DNA from: JAFGPJ01 sp964439135
GTDB taxonomy: Bacteria; Planctomycetota; Phycisphaerae; Sedimentisphaerales; Anaerobacaceae
Reading direction: 5' to 3'
Assembly (NCBI GenBank): GCA_964439135.1
Contig: CAYTNN010000082.1
Location: 1-17,568 of the forward strand
DNA: 17,568 nucleotides
Shown here: positions 1-6,989 of the stretch, piece by piece
Layout: every line of letters begins with the position of its first letter
Position numbering within the stretch: position 1 is the first letter of the stretch
Notes under the pieces: generated by a model
Told to the model about the DNA's origin: nothing
What the model saw: the letters and a program-made list of their open reading frames with translations, nothing else
Databases searched by the model: none
Translations under genes and position numbers: made by a program

Positions 1-351
1 ATAGAAATATATAAGCAATTGATTAGCACAGATGAGCACCCTTCGGCAGAGATTTTGTATGAAAAGGTAAGAACAACGTTTCCGAGTATATCTTTGGATA
101 CCGTGAACAGGACGCTGTTGACTCTTAGCCGGATAGGTGCCGCTTCTGTAGTTGAAGGGTCGGGAGATGTCAGACGCTTTGACGGCGGCATGGATAAACA
201 CCAGCATTTTAAATGCATCAAGTGCAAAAGAATCGTTGACTTTCACCACAAGCCCTTTGATGATATAAAGGTACCGGCAAGTATTGGAAAAAGATTTACA
301 GTTCTGAGGAAAAGTATATACCTTGAGGGGATATGCGATTTGTGTAAATAG
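1..351 (+). CDS. perR: PerR-type Fur-family peroxide repressor, 5' end cut off by the window
   Basis: Metal-dependent DNA-binding repressor that senses hydrogen peroxide. The frame is open from base 1 (I-E-I-Y-K-Q-L before the TTG at 19), so the gene starts upstream and about 116 C-terminal residues are visible. Numbering from base 1, H13, D61, H67, H69 and D80 reproduce the exact spacing of the Bacillus subtilis PerR regulatory site (H37, D85, H91, H93, D104). C72/C75 and C112/C115 reproduce its structural zinc site. The Asp in the IVDFH motif is the residue that separates peroxide-sensing PerR from iron-sensing Fur, which usually has Glu. The winged-helix part covers roughly residues 1-60. 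It lies 42 bases ahead of rubrerythrin, in the usual order of a PerR-controlled peroxide operon. No PerR-like box was found inside the window; the operator is probably upstream. Family certain, PerR subtype very likely. Confidence 0.93.
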   Translation: MEIYKQLISTDEHPSAEILYEKVRTTFPSISLDTVNRTLLTLSRIGAASVVEGSGDVRRFDGGMDKHQHFKCIKCKRIVDFHHKPFDDIKVPASIGKRFTVLRKSIYLEGICDLCK

Positions 352-393
352 AGTGATTGTGTTGATTAATATTTTGGGAAAGAAAGGTATCAA

Positions 394-966
394 ATGGAAC
401 TTAAAGGAAGTCAAACTGAAAAGAATTTGTTAGCTGCTTTCGCGGGCGAGTCACAAGCAAGGAACAGGTACACGTATTTTGCCAGCCAGGCCATAAAAGA
501 AGGCTACATACAAATAGCTGCAGTTTTCGAGGAGACGGCCAATCAGGAGAAAGAGCACGCCAAGCGGGAATTCAAATTTCTCAAGGGCGGAGAGGTGGAG
601 ATTACGGCTGCATTTCCCGCCGGCGTCATTGGCAACACCGTCGAGAATCTGAAGGCCGCCGCTGCCGGCGAACATTACGAAACAACCCAAATGTATCCGG
701 ATTTCGCAAATGTAGCGGAAAAGGAAGGATTTCCTGAAATAGCCAAAGTATTCAGAAACATTGCTGTGGCTGAACAATACCACAAGGAGCGATTCCTTGC
801 TCTGGCGAAGAATATCACGGATGGTGTTGTATTCAAGCGGGAAAAACCGGTGCGCTGGGTATGCAGGAACTGCGGCTACGTCCACGAAGGGCCGGAAGCC
901 CCGGATGTCTGTCCGGCATGCGCACATCCCCAAAGTTACTACGAACTGGAGGCCGCCAACTACTAA
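394..966 (+). CDS. rbr: Rubrerythrin, NADH peroxidase terminal component
   Basis: Cytoplasmic non-haem diiron peroxidase that reduces hydrogen peroxide to water with electrons delivered through rubredoxin. The 190-residue protein has the classical two-domain layout. The ferritin-like four-helix domain covers about residues 1-145, with ligands E19, E52-x-x-H55, E93, E96 and E127-x-x-H130. A C-terminal rubredoxin-like Fe(Cys)4 domain follows, with C157-x-x-C160 and C173-x-x-C176. The length is normal for the family. The ATG follows an AAAGGT Shine-Dalgarno sequence. It sits directly after perR and 23 bases before the NiSOD gene, so the three are probably co-transcribed. The likely electron donors are the rubredoxins encoded at 6990-7703. 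Nothing is missing or broken. Confidence 0.97.
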   Translation: MELKGSQTEKNLLAAFAGESQARNRYTYFASQAIKEGYIQIAAVFEETANQEKEHAKREFKFLKGGEVEITAAFPAGVIGNTVENLKAAAAGEHYETTQMYPDFANVAEKEGFPEIAKVFRNIAVAEQYHKERFLALAKNITDGVVFKREKPVRWVCRNCGYVHEGPEAPDVCPACAHPQSYYELEAANY

Positions 967-989
967 AAAAATTATTAAGGAGTTGGAAA

Positions 990-1469
990 ATGAGAAAGTC
1001 AGTCAGAAAACGAATTGCAGCAGTCAGTATCTTAGCTGTCGTGGCGATCCTTGCCTCGATTGCGTATTCGCATTGCCAAATCCCGTGCGGTATATACGAC
1101 GATGAGGCCCGGTTCGGTGAGATTGCCGAGCATATTACCACGATCGAAAAATCCATGAAGGAAATCGAGAGACTCTCGACTGAGGCAAAACCGAACATGA
1201 ACCAGATCGTACGCTGGGTAAACAACAAGGAAAATCATGCTGATGAGCTAAGCGAAATAGTCACATACTATTTCATGGCTCAGCGTGTAAAGCTGCCGGC
1301 AGAAGGCGACTCAAAGGCGCAAAGCCAATACGTCAAGCAACTAACCCTGCTTCATCGGATGCTTGTGTACTCGATGAAGGCCAAACAAACGACGGATCTG
1401 GCGAATGTTGAACTGCTTAAATCTTCGCTGAACGAGTATCACAAAGTATATTTCGGCGAAAGCGGGTGA
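990..1469 (+). CDS. sodN: Nickel superoxide dismutase with a Sec-type signal peptide
   Basis: Disproportionates superoxide to oxygen and hydrogen peroxide. The 159-residue product has a basic start (MRKSVRKR), a hydrophobic stretch at about residues 9-25, and an A-Y-S signal-peptidase site. Cleavage after S27 would leave His1-Cys2-x-x-Pro5-Cys6-Gly7-x-Tyr9. This is the nickel hook of NiSOD, where the His1 amine and imidazole and Cys2/Cys6 bind Ni. Position 3 is Gln instead of the usual Asp. The remaining ~130 residues are helical and slightly longer than the ~117-residue Streptomyces enzyme. The start is fixed by AAGGAG at 977-982, seven bases before the ATG. The frame is open further upstream (from 861), but that part overlaps rbr. 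Classical NiSODs have a short propeptide removed by SodX. No sodX is visible here, so maturation by signal peptidase and function outside the cytoplasm are inferred. Confidence 0.88.
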   Translation: MRKSVRKRIAAVSILAVVAILASIAYSHCQIPCGIYDDEARFGEIAEHITTIEKSMKEIERLSTEAKPNMNQIVRWVNNKENHADELSEIVTYYFMAQRVKLPAEGDSKAQSQYVKQLTLLHRMLVYSMKAKQTTDLANVELLKSSLNEYHKVYFGESG

Positions 1470-1502
1470 AGGTCAGGTCCGGATCGAGAAAAGAGGTGGA
1501 AT

Positions 1503-2021
1503 ATGACAGAAGCGAAGAATACCATCAAATTTAAAGGAAATCCGCTGGCATTAGTGGGCAGCCGGCCGGGTGTCGGTGAACCGGCGCCGGATTTCGAGGC
1601 GCTGACCAATAATTTGTCGCCTTTCAAGCTCTCGGAGATCAAGGGGAAAGTGCTTGTCATTTGCTCGGTGCCGTCGCTTGACACATCGGTTTGCGATACC
1701 GAAGTACGTAAATTCAACGAGCAGGCAACATCACTTGGCGACGATGTAGCCGTGCTGGTCATTAGTATGGACCTGCCGTTTGCCCAAAAGCGATGGTGCG
1801 GGGCGGCGGGCGTCAAGAACGTCCAGACCCTCTCAGACCACAACAAGGCGGATTTCGGCAACGCATACGGTGTCCTGATAAAAGATCTGCGACTTCTGGC
1901 CCGGACCGTATTTGTTGTGGACAAAAAGGGCATGATTCGTTACATAGAGATCGTTGATGAACTGACGAACGAGCCTGATTACGAAGCGGCGCTGAAAGCG
2001 GCAAAGGAAGCAAGAAAATGA
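1503..2021 (+). CDS. tpx: Thiol peroxidase, atypical 2-Cys peroxiredoxin
   Basis: Cytoplasmic peroxidase that reduces hydrogen peroxide and organic hydroperoxides, normally recharged by thioredoxin. The 172-residue length is normal for Tpx. The peroxidatic cysteine C64 lies in the family signature PSLDTSVCDTEVRKF, and the resolving cysteine C99 in RWCGAAG. The spacing of about 35 residues is typical of the intramolecular disulfide of Tpx. The thioredoxin-fold core covers about residues 20-170. A strong AGGTGG at 1494-1499 precedes the ATG. The stop codon overlaps the start of the flavodiiron gene (ATGA), so the two are translationally coupled. No thioredoxin or thioredoxin reductase gene is in the window. 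Confidence 0.97.
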   Translation: MTEAKNTIKFKGNPLALVGSRPGVGEPAPDFEALTNNLSPFKLSEIKGKVLVICSVPSLDTSVCDTEVRKFNEQATSLGDDVAVLVISMDLPFAQKRWCGAAGVKNVQTLSDHNKADFGNAYGVLIKDLRLLARTVFVVDKKGMIRYIEIVDELTNEPDYEAALKAAKEARK

Positions 2022-3199
2022 GGCAACTCAATACAAATGTATATGCGGTCGGGGCGATCGACTGGGATGCAAAATTGTTCGACCGGCTGATTCCGCTGCC
2101 GGACGGTACGAGCTATAATTCGTACCTCGTACGCGGAAGTGAAAAGACTGCATTGATTGACACGGTCGATCCGGCGAAAACTGATGTCCTGCTCGGAAAT
2201 ATTGTCGGCGCCGGCGTAGACAAACTTGACTACATCGTGGCTAATCACGCTGAGCAGGACCATTCAGGGTCTCTGCCCGATATGCTGCTGCTGTATCCGG
2301 ACGCCAAGGTGGTGACGAATCCGAAGTGTAAAGAAATGCTGAAGGATTTGCTCGGCATCGAGGATGAAAAGTTCGTCACCGTCGAGGATGGGCAGGAGAT
2401 ATCATTGGGCGACAAGACGCTGAAGTTTGTCTATACCCCGTGGGTTCACTGGCCGGAAACGATGAGTACGTACCTTCCGGAAGAGAAAATACTTTTCTCC
2501 TGCGATTTCTTCGGGGCGCATCTTGCTACGAGCAGTCTGTTTGTTGAGGATGAGGCGGCTGTCTATGAATCGGCCAAACGATATTATGCCGAGATTATGA
2601 TGCCGTTCAGAAAGCAGATTAATGCCAATCTCGCGAAGCTCGACGAACTGGAAATTGAGATGATCGCACCAAGTCACGGGCCCGCATACGACAGGCCTGA
2701 GTTTATAATTGACGCTTACAAAGACTGGGCATCCGACAATGTTAAGAACGAAGTTGTCGTCGCTTATGTTTCGATGCACGGCAGCACGGGCAAAATGGTT
2801 TCGCATTTTGTCGAGGCCCTGATAGAAAGCGGCATTAAGGTAAGACAGTTCGAGCTTGCGACGGTCGATATCGGCAAACTTGCGATGGCCCTTGTCGATG
2901 CGGCGACTATCGTGATAGGTTCACCAACGGTTCTGGTCGGGCCGCATCCCTGTGCGGCTTATGCCGCGTTTCTGGCCAACGCTCTTCGGCCCAGGACCAG
3001 GTTTGTTTCGATCATCGGCTCCTACGGATGGGGCGGCAAAATGGTCGAGCAGTTGACAGCGATGATGCCGAATATCAAAGCCGAGATTATCGAGCCCGTG
3101 CTGGCGAAAGGCGAGCCGAAACAGGCCGATTACGCCGCCCTGGACAGACTCGCCGAAGAAATTCTGACCAAACACAAAGAAGCAGGAATCGTGAATTAA
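2018..3199 (+). CDS. fprA: Flavodiiron protein (A-type flavoprotein), oxygen/NO reductase
   Basis: Soluble cytoplasmic enzyme that reduces oxygen to water and/or NO to nitrous oxide without releasing superoxide. Residues ~1-240 form the metallo-beta-lactamase-like diiron domain with H77-x-E79-x-D81-H82, H144, D163 and H220, the complete canonical ligand set. Residues ~245-393 form a flavodoxin domain with the FMN phosphate loop SMHGSTGK at about 252-259. There is no C-terminal rubredoxin or flavin reductase extension (class A), so it needs an external donor. The flavin reductase-rubredoxin gene at 6990-7703 is the natural partner, by analogy with the Moorella Hrb-FprA pair. Its ATG overlaps the tpx stop, with AAGGA at 2004-2008 as ribosome-binding site. 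Substrate preference (oxygen or NO) cannot be told from the sequence. Confidence 0.96.
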   Translation: MRQLNTNVYAVGAIDWDAKLFDRLIPLPDGTSYNSYLVRGSEKTALIDTVDPAKTDVLLGNIVGAGVDKLDYIVANHAEQDHSGSLPDMLLLYPDAKVVTNPKCKEMLKDLLGIEDEKFVTVEDGQEISLGDKTLKFVYTPWVHWPETMSTYLPEEKILFSCDFFGAHLATSSLFVEDEAAVYESAKRYYAEIMMPFRKQINANLAKLDELEIEMIAPSHGPAYDRPEFIIDAYKDWASDNVKNEVVVAYVSMHGSTGKMVSHFVEALIESGIKVRQFELATVDIGKLAMALVDAATIVIGSPTVLVGPHPCAAYAAFLANALRPRTRFVSIIGSYGWGGKMVEQLTAMMPNIKAEIIEPVLAKGEPKQADYAALDRLAEEILTKHKEAGIVN

Positions 3200-3227
3200 A
3201 ATTCTCAAATTATGAAAGGGATTGATT

Positions 3228-3602
3228 ATGGCTAAGAAACTACAAATCTACAAATGCAATATATGTGGTAACATTGTTGAGGTGCTTCATGGAGGAGCCG
3301 GGGAGCTGGTCTGTTGTGGTGAACCGATGGAGCTGCTCGATGAAAAAACCGCCGACGCAACCACGGAAAAGCATGTCCCGGTGATCGAGAAGATCGACGG
3401 CGGCTACAAGGTCAAGGTCGGTTCCGTGCCGCACCCGATGACGAAAGAGCATTTAATTGAGTGGATCGAATTGTTAGCCGACGGCAAAGCTTACAGACAG
3501 TTTCTGGAGCCGGGAGCCGCACCGGAAGCAACATTCCAAATTGAAGGTAACTCGGTTAGCGCAAGAGAGCACTGCAATGTCCACGGATTATGGAAGGGAT
3601 AG
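3228..3602 (+). CDS. dfx: Desulfoferrodoxin, two-iron superoxide reductase
   Basis: Reduces superoxide to hydrogen peroxide in the cytoplasm without producing oxygen, using electrons from rubredoxin. The N-terminal desulforedoxin domain (about 1-36) has C10-x-x-C13 and C29-C30 for centre I. The C-terminal domain has the catalytic centre II: E47-K48-H49, H69, H75, C116 and H119, in the usual EKHVP, HPM-x-KEH and CNxHG contexts. It is therefore the two-iron class, about 124 residues long, which is normal. The ATG at 3228 is chosen because GAAAGGG at 3214-3220 lies seven bases before it. A TTG six bases upstream is unlikely. It lies 28 bases after fprA and 3 bases before ferritin, apparently in the same operon. 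Confidence 0.97.
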   Translation: MAKKLQIYKCNICGNIVEVLHGGAGELVCCGEPMELLDEKTADATTEKHVPVIEKIDGGYKVKVGSVPHPMTKEHLIEWIELLADGKAYRQFLEPGAAPEATFQIEGNSVSAREHCNVHGLWKG

Positions 3603-3605
3603 GCA

Positions 3606-4121
3606 ATGATTAGCAAAAAAATGGAAAAAGCTTTGAATGAGCAGGTGAATGCCGAGTTGTTTTCCGCTTACCTGTACCTGTCGATGGAAGCCTATTTCAA
3701 GTCCCTGAATTTGAATGGTTTCGCCAACTGGATGAGAGTGCAGACTCAGGAAGAAGTCGCGCACGCCATGAAGATTTACGGATTCATCGACGAGCGGGGC
3801 GGCCGAATCGCCTTAAAGGCAATCGAGGGGCCCCAGACAAAATGGGATTCGCCGTTGGCGGTGTTCAAGGACATTTACAAACACGAGCAGAAAGTCACGA
3901 GCCTGATTAACAATCTGGTTAATTTGGCAATTGAAGAAAAAGACCACGCGACCAACACCTTCCTGCAGTGGTTCGTCAACGAGCAGGTCGAAGAGGAAGC
4001 TTCCGCCGACCAGGTAGTCCAGCAGCTCAAAATGATGGAGAAGGCGCCGGGTGGAATGTTTATGCTCGACCGCGAGCTGGCCCAGAGAGTCTTCACGCCT
4101 CCTGCAGCGGAAGGAGCTTGA
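3606..4121 (+). CDS. ftnA: Ferritin, non-haem, FtnA type
   Basis: Forms a 24-subunit iron-storage shell and oxidises Fe(II), which limits Fenton chemistry when peroxide is present. The 171-residue length is typical. The ferroxidase residues are all in place and at bacterial FtnA positions: E17, E50, H53, E94, Q127 and E130. There is no conserved haem-binding Met of the bacterioferritin type that I can identify. The start ATG lies 3 bases after the dfx stop, with a purine-rich GGAAGGGA as ribosome-binding site, so the two genes are co-translated or nearly so. A second Shine-Dalgarno sequence at its very 3' end serves the small frame at 4124-4210. Confidence 0.95.
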   Translation: MISKKMEKALNEQVNAELFSAYLYLSMEAYFKSLNLNGFANWMRVQTQEEVAHAMKIYGFIDERGGRIALKAIEGPQTKWDSPLAVFKDIYKHEQKVTSLINNLVNLAIEEKDHATNTFLQWFVNEQVEEEASADQVVQQLKMMEKAPGGMFMLDRELAQRVFTPPAAEGA

Positions 4122-4123
4122 CG

Positions 4124-4210
4124 ATGGTTATTACATTCGTGGAAGAAATTATCATTGAAAAACTCGGTCACATTACTGCTTTACTGAAAATGTTGAAGTT
4201 TCTCGGATAG
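4124..4210 (+). CDS. Possible 28-residue small protein
   Basis: A short frame directly after ferritin that starts with ATG two bases past the ferritin stop. AAGGAG at 4111-4116 lies seven bases before it, as good a ribosome-binding site as any in the window. The product begins MVITFVEEIII and ends LLKMLKFLG. It is rich in Ile, Leu and Val with spaced Glu and Lys, so it could be an amphipathic or membrane-associated helix. I do not recognise it and it is too short for a family assignment. The Shine-Dalgarno sequence and spacing argue for translation. Its function, if any, is unknown. It could equally be a chance frame or the remnant of a longer gene. Confidence 0.4.
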   Translation: MVITFVEEIIIEKLGHITALLKMLKFLG

Positions 4211-4381
4211 CTGAATAGATTGCGGCATCATTTGAAATTCTAACTAACTGACAAACGGAGAAAGACCATTTGTCCGGCCATAAATTTGAGCTTGGGCATA
4301 GAAAGTTTAAAGTACAAATAAATAGCCATAAAACTGAAAATAAAGTTCAGACTTATGTTTGTTCAGAAGGGAGTTTAGAAA
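4211..4381 (+). other. 171-base intergenic region before catalase
   Basis: AT-rich spacer with no open gene. It holds a small inverted repeat, CTGAA (4334-4338) and TTCAG (4346-4350), about 30 bases before the catalase start, which might be an operator half-pair. I could not find a convincing -35/-10 pair, a PerR-like box or a terminator hairpin. As the longest spacer in the first half of the window it is the most likely place for a separate catalase promoter. Confidence 0.3.
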
Positions 4382-5896
4382 ATGAGTGATTCAAAAAAGT
4401 TAACGACCGCATTCGGAATTCCGGTTGGTGACGACCAGAACTCCATGACGGCAGGCAGTCGCGGGCCGGTCCTGATGCAAGACGCTCATCTTATGGAAAA
4501 ACTGGCTCATTTCGACCGTGAACGCATCCCCGAGCGAGTGGTGCACGCCAAGGGTGCCGGAGCAGGCGGTTATTTCGAAGTAACCGCAGATGTAACTAAA
4601 TATACCAAAGCCAGGTTTCTTTCCAAAGTGGGTAAGAAGACCGAGGTCTTTGCCCGATTTTCCACCGTAGGTGGCGAAAAAGGCTCGGCCGACGCCGCCC
4701 GCGATCCCCGTGGATTCGCAGTCAAGTTCTACACGAAGGATGGAAACTACGATTTCGTGGGCAACAATACGCCGGTATTCTTTATACGGGACCCTCTCAA
4801 GTTTGCTGATTTCATCCACACCCAGAAACGGCATCCGGCTACTAACTGCCCCGATCCCGATATGTTCTGGGATTTTCTTTCGCTGACTCCCGAATCAATC
4901 CACCAGGTTACTGTTCTGTTCTCCGACCGGGGCACGCCGGCCACTTTTCGCAACATGAACGGCTACAGCAGTCACACTTACAAATGGTACAATAAAAAGG
5001 GCGAGTATTTCTGGGTGCAATATCATTTCAAGACCGACCAGGGGATAAAGAATCTTACGAGAGAGGAAGCAACCCGTTTAGCGGGTGAGAGTCCCGATCA
5101 CGCCACAAAAGATTTATATGAAGCTATCGAGCGGGGCGAATATCCGAGCTGGACGCTGCAGATGCAGATTATGACGCCCGAGCAGGCAAATGATTATCGA
5201 TTCGATATCTTCGATATAACGAAGGTCTGGCCTCACAGCGATTTTCCGCCGATCGAGGTCGGCCGCCTTGTCCTGAACCGCGTCCCGAAGAATTACTTTG
5301 CCGAGGTAGAGCAAGCCGCCTTTGGCCCCGGCAATCTCATACCGGGAATCGCCGCATCGCCGGACAAGATGTTGCAGGCCCGAATCTTCTCGTATCACGA
5401 TGCGCACATCCATCGTTTGGGGCCCAACTATCACCTGATACCGGTAAATTCGCCCAAAGCCGCCCCGGAGAAAAGCTACCAGCGAGATGGATTTATGCGT
5501 GTTGACGACAACGGCGGTTCCGGCCCGAATTACTGGCCCAACAGCGCCGGAGGTCCGGCACCGGATCCTGATTCGCTTGAGCCGCCCTTCGATGTATCCG
5601 GCCAGGCGGCCCGACAGGCTTATTCGCACCCCAACGACGATTTCGTGCAAGCCGGCAACCTTTACCGTGACGTTATGAAGGACAAGGATCGTGACCACCT
5701 TATAGGCAACATTGTCGGCCATCTGAAAGGTGCCCAGAAGCGAATCCAGTTGCGGCAGACTGCACTGTTCTATAAAGCTGACCCGGACTACGGCTCGCGT
5801 GTGGCAAAAGAGCTGGGCCTGAACATCAAGAAAGTTGAGAAGCTGGCTGCAATGTCCCCGGAAGACAGGGCAAAAGCTACGGCCCAAGATGCCTGA
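4382..5896 (+). CDS. katA: Monofunctional haem catalase (small-subunit type)
   Basis: Converts hydrogen peroxide to water and oxygen in the cytoplasm. The 504-residue length is that of small-subunit, clade 3-like catalases with haem b. The distal catalytic pair is present: H55 in the ERVVHAKG motif and N128 in VGNNTPVFF. The proximal haem ligand is Y338 in RIFSYHDAHIHRLG, the classical proximal signature. A GAAGGGAG ribosome-binding site precedes the ATG. Catalase makes oxygen, so its presence beside rubrerythrin, which does not, suggests a cell that meets high peroxide bursts. The C-terminal ~20 residues are variable and rich in Ala and Lys. No frameshift or missing residue is seen. Confidence 0.98.
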   Translation: MSDSKKLTTAFGIPVGDDQNSMTAGSRGPVLMQDAHLMEKLAHFDRERIPERVVHAKGAGAGGYFEVTADVTKYTKARFLSKVGKKTEVFARFSTVGGEKGSADAARDPRGFAVKFYTKDGNYDFVGNNTPVFFIRDPLKFADFIHTQKRHPATNCPDPDMFWDFLSLTPESIHQVTVLFSDRGTPATFRNMNGYSSHTYKWYNKKGEYFWVQYHFKTDQGIKNLTREEATRLAGESPDHATKDLYEAIERGEYPSWTLQMQIMTPEQANDYRFDIFDITKVWPHSDFPPIEVGRLVLNRVPKNYFAEVEQAAFGPGNLIPGIAASPDKMLQARIFSYHDAHIHRLGPNYHLIPVNSPKAAPEKSYQRDGFMRVDDNGGSGPNYWPNSAGGPAPDPDSLEPPFDVSGQAARQAYSHPNDDFVQAGNLYRDVMKDKDRDHLIGNIVGHLKGAQKRIQLRQTALFYKADPDYGSRVAKELGLNIKKVEKLAAMSPEDRAKATAQDA

Positions 5897-5959
5897 GCAT
5901 CGATTATGTATATAAAACGTATTTGAAGATTGCATAGACATACTGAAAGGAAAAGAATA

Positions 5960-6445
5960 ATGGTTATGCCTTTTAACGCTGATGAAGTTTTTGAGATGGC
6001 CGAACAGATAGAAAGAAATGGAGGCAAATTTTATCGTGCCGCAGCAGAGAAGTTCCCGGTGGTGAGCGATATCTTTCTCGGCCTTGCCGCGATGGAAGAT
6101 GAGCACCTTAAGACTTTTGCTAATATGCGGGCGGAACTTTCCGCAGCAGAAGTTGAAGAACCGGTTTTCGATCCCGATGGACAGGCACAGATGTATCTGC
6201 GCGTTATGGCCGACGGTAATGTTTTTGATGTCAAGGCCGATCCCGTCGGGCAGTTAGCCACCAGGAATACGCCCGAAGACGTTTTGAAAATGGCAATTGG
6301 TGCTGAAAGGGACTCGATCGCTTTTTATGTCGGCCTGAAAGAGGCTGTCTCCCGCAAAGCCGGTAAAGATAAGATTGATGACATCATCAAGGAAGAAATG
6401 GGCCATATCGTTATATTGAATGAGAAACTGCAGGATTTAACGTAG
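5960..6445 (+). CDS. Rubrerythrin-like ferritin-fold protein, paralogue 1
   Basis: A 161-residue four-helix diiron protein of the COG1633/rubrerythrin-like group without a rubredoxin domain. The likely ligands are E18, E46-x-x-H49 (EDEH), E116 (AERDSIAFY) and E146-x-x-H149 (EEMGH). These are the two E plus E-x-x-H half-sites of the superfamily. The middle region (about 60-105) is a long, less conserved insert between the two helical pairs. The ATG at 5960 is preferred over one 30 bases upstream because GAAAGG at 5945-5950 lies nine bases before it. It is followed after 31 bases by a close paralogue. The role is probably iron or peroxide chemistry, but the substrate is unknown. Confidence 0.85.
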   Translation: MVMPFNADEVFEMAEQIERNGGKFYRAAAEKFPVVSDIFLGLAAMEDEHLKTFANMRAELSAAEVEEPVFDPDGQAQMYLRVMADGNVFDVKADPVGQLATRNTPEDVLKMAIGAERDSIAFYVGLKEAVSRKAGKDKIDDIIKEEMGHIVILNEKLQDLT

Positions 6446-6476
6446 CGAAAGCGCAACAGCCCGGGAAGGCAGCATA

Positions 6477-6965
6477 ATGACCGTTACATTTAACGCTTTT
6501 GAAGTATTTGAAATTGCCGAGCAGATCGAACGAAACGGCACAAACTTTTACATCAGGGCGGCGGAACTTTTTGACGATCCCGACACCTGCCAAATGTTTC
6601 TCAGGCTGGCGGAATGGGAAAAGGAGCACGAACAGACTTTTGCCCTGATGAAGCAGCAGCTTTCGGAACAGAGCCGGCAGGGAAAACCTTCGGAAGCTGA
6701 CGATTTACTGCCCGATCCGAGAGTGATGGCGGGCCTGGCCGTCTTCGGAATGAGATCGGATCCCGCCAAGGAGCTGCGCGGCAGGCAGGAAAAAATAGAT
6801 ATTATCCGAAGGGCCGTGGAGAAGGAGAAGGACTCAATCGTTTTCTATCACGGATTGAAGGAGTTCGTTCCCGCCGGCACCGACAAGGACAAAATCGATG
6901 ACATAATCAAAGAAGAAATGAGGCACATTGTGATCCTCGACCAATCATTGAAAGAAAATGAATAG
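6477..6965 (+). CDS. Rubrerythrin-like ferritin-fold protein, paralogue 2
   Basis: A 162-residue protein clearly related to its upstream neighbour. Both share FNAxEVFExAEQIERNG near the start and DKIDDIIKEEM-x-HIVIL near the end. The likely diiron ligands are E18, E48-x-x-H51, E117 (KEKDSIVFY) and E147-x-x-H150, all conserved. The central linker differs strongly from that of paralogue 1, so the pair is an old tandem duplication rather than a recent copy. GGAAGG just before the ATG is the ribosome-binding site. The two could form a heteromer or handle different partners. This is inference. No rubredoxin domain is attached, but a flavin reductase-rubredoxin gene follows 24 bases later. Confidence 0.85.
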   Translation: MTVTFNAFEVFEIAEQIERNGTNFYIRAAELFDDPDTCQMFLRLAEWEKEHEQTFALMKQQLSEQSRQGKPSEADDLLPDPRVMAGLAVFGMRSDPAKELRGRQEKIDIIRRAVEKEKDSIVFYHGLKEFVPAGTDKDKIDDIIKEEMRHIVILDQSLKENE

Positions 6966-6989
6966 CCCAACCGATTCAGGACAACATAG

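Noticed and set aside
861..989. Upstream extension of the NiSOD frame into rubrerythrin
   Set aside because: It would overlap the rubredoxin domain of rbr by over 100 bases; AAGGAG at 977-982 and the signal peptide fix the start at 990.
1056..1094. NiSOD cysteine as a lipoprotein attachment site
   Set aside because: The residues before C29 are Y-S-H, which do not fit a lipobox (small residue at -1 and Leu-like at -3); the motif HCxxPCG is instead the Ni hook.
5114..6106. 330-codon open frame on the minus strand opposite catalase
   Set aside because: It lies antisense to a clear catalase and the start of the next gene, has no ribosome-binding site or recognisable motif, and its composition is that of a complement frame.
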